A stretch of DNA of 64,000 nt from Metabacillus indicus LMG 22858 (GTDB lineage Bacteria > Bacillota > Bacilli > Bacillales > Bacillaceae): the NCBI RefSeq assembly GCF_000708755.2, contig NZ_JGVU02000006.1, positions 186,001 to 250,000 on the forward strand, in the 5' to 3' direction. How positions within the stretch are numbered: position 1 is the first letter of the stretch; each line of letters begins with the position of its first letter. Shown here piece by piece: positions 60,499 through 64,000 of the stretch. The notes under the pieces are model-generated. The model did no database searches and had not been told where the DNA came from. It was given only the letters and a program-made list of their open reading frames with translations. Made by a program: the position numbers and the translations under genes.

Positions 60499-60869
60499 GC
60501 GCCACTTTTGAGAGTCTCATCACTCGAGAAGTGGCAGTACTGCGCAGAATGGCGCCACTTTTGAGAGTCTCTTCACTCGGAAAGTGGCACCACTGTGCAG
60601 AATGGCGCCACTTTTGAGAGTCTCATCACTCGGAAAGTGGCACCACTACGCAGAATGGCGCCACTTTTGAGAATCTCATCAATCGAAAAGTGGCACCACT
60701 GTGCAGAATGGCGCCACATATTAGAATCTCATCAATCGAAAAGTGGCACCACTATGCAGAATGTCGCCACATTTGAGAATCTCATCACTCGAAAAGTGGC
60801 AGCACTGCGCAGAATGGCGCCACATTTGAGAGTCTCTTCACTCGAAAAGTGGCAGCATTCTGGGTGAAC
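60499..60869. repeat. 53-bp tandem array, seven units
   Basis: Units begin at 60499, 60552, 60605, 60658, 60711, 60764 and 60817. Consensus GCGCCACTTTTGAGAGTCTC then ATCACTCGAAAAGTGGCACC and ACTGTGCAGAATG. CCACTTTT and AAAAGTGG make a hairpin in each unit. Open frames across it shift each unit (53 is not divisible by three) and have no site: non-coding. Confidence 0.92.
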
Positions 60870-60892
60870 TGTTGAACCCTTTATATACATTA

Positions 60893-60924
60893 AAAGATCC
60901 GGACTAATTACAGTCCGGATTTTT
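60893..60924. terminator. Terminator after the M20 gene
   Basis: ATCCGGACT / AGTCCGGAT stem (60897-60920) with A and T runs on both sides. Confidence 0.82.
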
Positions 60925-60956
60925 CTTTGGCTGAATGATTTTCTTTAAGTCTCTTC

Positions 60957-62162
60957 CTATCCCTCAAGTTCCTTCCGCTGTCTGAATTCTTCCTTAATTT
61001 CATCCAGAAGGACAGGGTCTGTCAGCAGCTCAAGCGCTGTCAGGGCAAGGCCTTTTGCACCGAGCAAAAGCGCTGCGTCCCCCTGCTCTGACTTGGCTGC
61101 CTCCCTGAATTCGTCTGTGTGGCCGACGAGGGTATCAGGTCCAATTTTGATATACGGATGGATCGTCGGAACAACGTGGCTGATGTTGCCGGCGTCCGTT
61201 GAACCGAGGCCTTCGCGCTCAGACGTTTCCACTGTTTCTCCGAGACTTTCAAGCTGCTTTTTAAAAACGGAGTCAAATCTCCGGTTTAGCACCAGGTTGT
61301 CGACTTCATTTTGAAAAGCAATGACATTCAGCTTAGCGCCTGTTGCCAATGCTGCTCCCTGTGCTGCAGCTTTGATGCGTTCTGTTGTTTCTGAGCATTT
61401 TTTTCTTGTTGCCGCACGGATGTAAAACCGAGCTTTCGCATAGTGCGGGACGATATTCGGGGCATCGCCGCCGTGTGTGATGATCCCGTGGATCTTCACA
61501 TCGTCTGTAACATGCTGACGGAGGGCATTGATGCTGTTGAAAAGCTGAATGACTGCATCCAGCGCATTGATTCCCTGATGAGGAGCAGCTGCAGCATGCG
61601 CCGGCTTTCCAATGAATTCAAAATCAAGCGGATCCACCGCAAGCGAGTTCCCCGTTATTCTTGTAGCATTGGACGGATGCACCATCAAGGCCGCATCAAT
61701 GCCTTCAAGCAGCCCGTGCTTGACAAAACTTCCTTTCGCACTGCCGTTCGGTCCGCCTTCTTCCGCTGGTGTGCCCAAAACAACTACTTCTCCGCCAATT
61801 ACGTCAATCTGTCTGCCTAGGGCAATCGCTGCTGCTGTGCTTGCGGTGCCGATGATGTTGTGGCCGCAGGCATGGCCAAGTCCCGGAAGCGCATCGTATT
61901 CCGCCAGAAAAGCAACAGATGCCCCGTTTTTTAGCGGCGATTTCTTCCTGGCCAGAAACGCCGTCTCATGTCCTGCGACTCCGCGTTCAACTGTAAACCC
62001 TTCTGACTCAAGCAAGTCGGAAAGGAGCTTTGAAGCGAAAAATTCTTCGTTGCCGATTTCAGGGTTTTCATGAATCGAATGGCTGATTCTCAGGTAGCTT
62101 GCCTTTCTTGATTCGATTTCATCAATGATTTGCTCTTTAAGCGTAACAACTGCTGTGCTCAT
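60957..62162 (-). CDS. M20-family amidohydrolase (AbgB/hippurate-hydrolase type)
   Basis: 401 residues, two-domain M20D. Metal ligands in LGHACGHNIIG and TPAEEGGPNGSAKG; dimerisation/lid domain in the middle (PLDFEFIGKPAHAAAAPHQGINALD). Cleaves N-acyl amino acids. Twenty bases after the second metQ, so in one operon with metN-I-Q: the transporter may bring in an N-acyl sulfur amino acid that this enzyme opens (inference). B. subtilis YxeP has a similar role in S-(2-succino)cysteine use. Confidence 0.9.
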   Translation of the reverse strand: MSTAVVTLKEQIIDEIESRKASYLRISHSIHENPEIGNEEFFASKLLSDLLESEGFTVERGVAGHETAFLARKKSPLKNGASVAFLAEYDALPGLGHACGHNIIGTASTAAAIALGRQIDVIGGEVVVLGTPAEEGGPNGSAKGSFVKHGLLEGIDAALMVHPSNATRITGNSLAVDPLDFEFIGKPAHAAAAPHQGINALDAVIQLFNSINALRQHVTDDVKIHGIITHGGDAPNIVPHYAKARFYIRAATRKKCSETTERIKAAAQGAALATGAKLNVIAFQNEVDNLVLNRRFDSVFKKQLESLGETVETSEREGLGSTDAGNISHVVPTIHPYIKIGPDTLVGHTDEFREAAKSEQGDAALLLGAKGLALTALELLTDPVLLDEIKEEFRQRKELEG

Positions 62163-62181
62163 GCTCTTTCCTCCTCAATGA

Positions 62182-63012
62182 TTATTCTCCAATTTCACTT
62201 AGAGGGACAAACGTCGGAATCGTGGCTCCATCGTATTCTTTTTCAATAAATTCAGCTGTGTCTTCCTCCTGGTAAAGCTCAACGATGCGTTTCAGTTCTT
62301 TGCGGTCCTTGTCTTCTGTGCGTGTTGCGATGATGTTGATATAAGGTGTGGCTGTGTCATCTTCATGGAAAATAGAATCCTTGATTGGGTTAAATCCTGC
62401 ATCAACAGCAATTCCGTTGTTGATGATAGAACCTGCTACATCGGGAAGCACACGCGGTGTCTGGCCGGCGACGACGGGCACGATTTCAAGCTTTTTCGGA
62501 TTTTTGACGATTTTATCAAGTGATCCGTTTCCGTCAAAGTCTTCAGGAAGTTCAATTAAACCGGCTGCCTGAAGAAGAAGGAACGCTCTTCCCATGTTTG
62601 TCGCTTCATTCGGAACTGCAATTTTTCCGCCTTCCGGAATGTCTTCAACAGATTTGTATTTATCCGAGTAGAGGCCAAGAGGTGCGATGACCGTTGTTCC
62701 AATGGGAGTCAGGTCAAGATTGTGTTCTTTTTTGAAGGCATTAAAGTAAGAAATCGTTTGAAACGCATTGGCATCCAGCTCGCCTTCTGAAAGCGCAAGA
62801 TTCGGCTGCACATAATCTGAAAATCTGACAATCTCAATGTTAATGCCTTCTTTTTCTGCCTTCTTGGCAACAAAGTCCCAGATGCGGTTATCAGATCCGC
62901 TGACGCCGATTTTCACATCCACCTCTTCTTTTCCGCTTGCTGTTTTATTTCCGCATCCCGCAGCAAAAGCGGCGAGTGCTGCAATCAGTGTTAAAATGAT
63001 CCATTTTTTCAT
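62182..63012 (-). CDS. MetQ-type substrate-binding lipoprotein, second copy
   Basis: 276 residues. Lipobox AAGC with Cys20, NlpA/MetQ fold with PNLALSEGELDANAFQTISYFNAF and PYINIIATRTED. Clearly paralogous to the first MetQ at the left edge but not close. Second gene after metI, before the M20 gene. Binds methionine or a derivative. Confidence 0.93.
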   Translation of the reverse strand: MKKWIILTLIAALAAFAAGCGNKTASGKEEVDVKIGVSGSDNRIWDFVAKKAEKEGINIEIVRFSDYVQPNLALSEGELDANAFQTISYFNAFKKEHNLDLTPIGTTVIAPLGLYSDKYKSVEDIPEGGKIAVPNEATNMGRAFLLLQAAGLIELPEDFDGNGSLDKIVKNPKKLEIVPVVAGQTPRVLPDVAGSIINNGIAVDAGFNPIKDSIFHEDDTATPYINIIATRTEDKDRKELKRIVELYQEEDTAEFIEKEYDGATIPTFVPLSEIGE

Positions 63013-63024
63013 CATTGTTCTCTC

Positions 63025-63675
63025 CTATCGTCTTCTGATTTTTTTCGATAAAATGTTTCCTGAAGTCTGAAGTCCCTGAACAAGGACAACAAGAATGGCC
63101 ACTGTAATGATCATGACAACCGTGTCAAAGCGCTGGTAGCCGTATGTAATGGCGAGATCTCCAAGTCCGCCTCCGCCGACAGCCCCTGCCATCGCAGATG
63201 CACCGACAAGTCCCACTGTCGCAATCGTCAGACTCAAAACAAGTGAGCTTAATGCTTCAGGAACAATAAACTTGAAGATGATCTGGGTTGGCGTTGCACC
63301 CATTGCTTCTGCCGCTTCAATGACTCCCGGGTCCACTTCAAGCAACGAGTTCTCTATTAATCTGGCAATATAGGGTCCTGCGTAAAAGACAAGCGGCACA
63401 ACAGCTGCAGCTGTTCCGATTGAGGTTCCGACAATCAATCTCGTCAGCGGAACAATCGCCACCATCAAAATGATGAACGGCACAGAGCGGAAAAGATTCA
63501 CGATCCCGTTCAGGATGTTAAAAATAATGGCGTTTTCCCATAGATGTCCCTTTCGGGTGATGACCAGCAGCACGCCGAGCGGAAGGCCGATCAACGTGGA
63601 GAAAAGCAGGGAAAAACCGGTCATTGCGAGTGTTTCGACTAAAGCATCAAGTATTTGCTGAGAATCAACTAGCAT
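63025..63675 (-). CDS. MetI-type permease, second copy
   Basis: 216 residues from ATG at 63675 (GAGGTG seven bases upstream). Five helices and the EAA loop IEAAEAMGATPTQIIFKFIVPE. Overlaps the end of metN2 by 11 bases. Confidence 0.94.
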   Translation of the reverse strand: MLVDSQQILDALVETLAMTGFSLLFSTLIGLPLGVLLVITRKGHLWENAIIFNILNGIVNLFRSVPFIILMVAIVPLTRLIVGTSIGTAAAVVPLVFYAGPYIARLIENSLLEVDPGVIEAAEAMGATPTQIIFKFIVPEALSSLVLSLTIATVGLVGASAMAGAVGGGGLGDLAITYGYQRFDTVVMIITVAILVVLVQGLQTSGNILSKKIRRR

Positions 63676-64000
63676 GTGCATTCACCTCTTTCACTGATAC
63701 GTTCTCCTGGTTCATCACCAGAAGCGCTCTTTTTATTTCACTTTCCGTTCCCTGAAGTTCAACGATTAAATGTCCAAATGGAATCCCCTGAAGCTCCGTG
63801 ATGTTGCCGAACAGCACGTTGATATGGAGGTCAAATCGTTTCGCAATCTGCGAAAGCAGCGGCTGACCTGAGGATTTTCCGACAAAATTAATTTTGAAAA
63901 TCTGTCCCTGGCTGTTTTCTTCCTGAACAAGTTTCAGAACCGATTCAGGAATCGAATCATTCAGAACAGAGCTGACAAAGTTTGAAGCGGTTTTTGTTTT
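63665..64000 (-). CDS. MetN-type ATPase, second copy (C-terminal part)
   Basis: Only the C-terminal 111 residues are in the window; the gene runs off the right edge. The NIL domain is seen (FKINFVGKSSGQPLLSQIA, FDLHINVLFGNITELQ). Stop TGA at 63665. Walker motifs are off the window. Whether an S-box precedes it cannot be seen. Confidence 0.9.
   Translation of the reverse strand, partial: KTKTASNFVSSVLNDSIPESVLKLVQEENSQGQIFKINFVGKSSGQPLLSQIAKRFDLHINVLFGNITELQGIPFGHLIVELQGTESEIKRALLVMNQENVSVKEVNAHAS

Noticed and set aside
60423-60867. Two overlapping open frames across the 60.5 kb repeat array
   Set aside because: Unit length 53 shifts the frame each copy, no ribosome site, no protein similarity; the array explains the open frames.

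Overview
The window is a chromosomal segment of a low-to-mid GC, spore-forming Bacillaceae member close to Bacillus/Metabacillus. Evidence: Bacillus-type ribosome sites with frequent GTG/TTG starts, spore-coat (CotF-like) and YuzL genes, two SAM (S-box) riboswitches, one lysine riboswitch, five c-di-AMP (ydaO-type) riboswitches, CsoR/FadR/Fur-type operators, and long collinearity with the B. subtilis yus region (metNPQ, yusD-E-F-G, gcvH, yusI, fadE, fadA, fadN, yuzL, fadM, yusN, yusU, yusV). No phage, plasmid, CRISPR, tRNA or rRNA was seen; the assignment below genus-group level is inference.

Layout. 1-4.4 kb: methionine uptake (metNPQ) and an O-acetylhomoserine sulfhydrylase, each behind its own SAM riboswitch. 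4.4-6.9 kb: small yus proteins and gcvH. 7-12.5 kb: the fadN-fadA-fadE beta-oxidation operon with a FadR box. 12.6-15.7 kb: yuzL, proline dehydrogenase, coat proteins, small genes. 15.7-20.6 kb: a Fur-controlled siderophore import locus (two permeases, ATPase, FhuF-like reductase, divergent binding lipoprotein). 20.6-23.1 kb: AidB-like acyl-CoA dehydrogenase and a ZIP transporter. 23.1-25.4 kb: ktrAB K+ uptake under a c-di-AMP riboswitch. 25.5-26.1 kb: 21-bp tandem repeats. 26.1-31.5 kb: copper efflux (copA, copZ, csoR) and a two-component system. 31.6-33.2 kb: Glu/Asp symporter under a c-di-AMP riboswitch. 33.3-38.1 kb: hydrolase, PepF, TatA, lysine-riboswitch permease. 38.1-46.3 kb: a long kdp K+ locus. 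46.6-50.4 kb: DUF2294 protein, glutamine synthetase under a c-di-AMP riboswitch, amino-acid permease. 50.4-60.3 kb: D,D-carboxypeptidase, drug efflux with TetR, redox enzymes with MarR, ECF sigma/anti-sigma, oxidoreductases, hydrolase. 60.9-64 kb: M20 amidohydrolase plus a second metQ-I-N transporter. Two unrelated intergenic arrays (54.1 and 60.5 kb) share a 53-bp period.

How it fits together. The most striking content is a c-di-AMP/potassium/glutamate regulon in 22 kb: KtrAB, Kdp, a glutamate symporter and a glutamine synthetase all sit behind ydaO-type riboswitches. c-di-AMP is known to shut such leaders off when K+ is ample, so the set would couple K+ uptake to supply of its counter-ion glutamate and to glutamine. 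In the kdp locus two riboswitch-terminator units come in series; each precedes a small, apparently undescribed protein whose sequence resembles the N-terminal RCK (TrkA-N) domain of the KtrA encoded 20 kb away. The locus ends with a KdpD lacking its kinase half, no KdpE, and a CBS-pair protein. The glutamine synthetase has proline at the position of the feedback arginine (Arg62 of B. subtilis GlnA).
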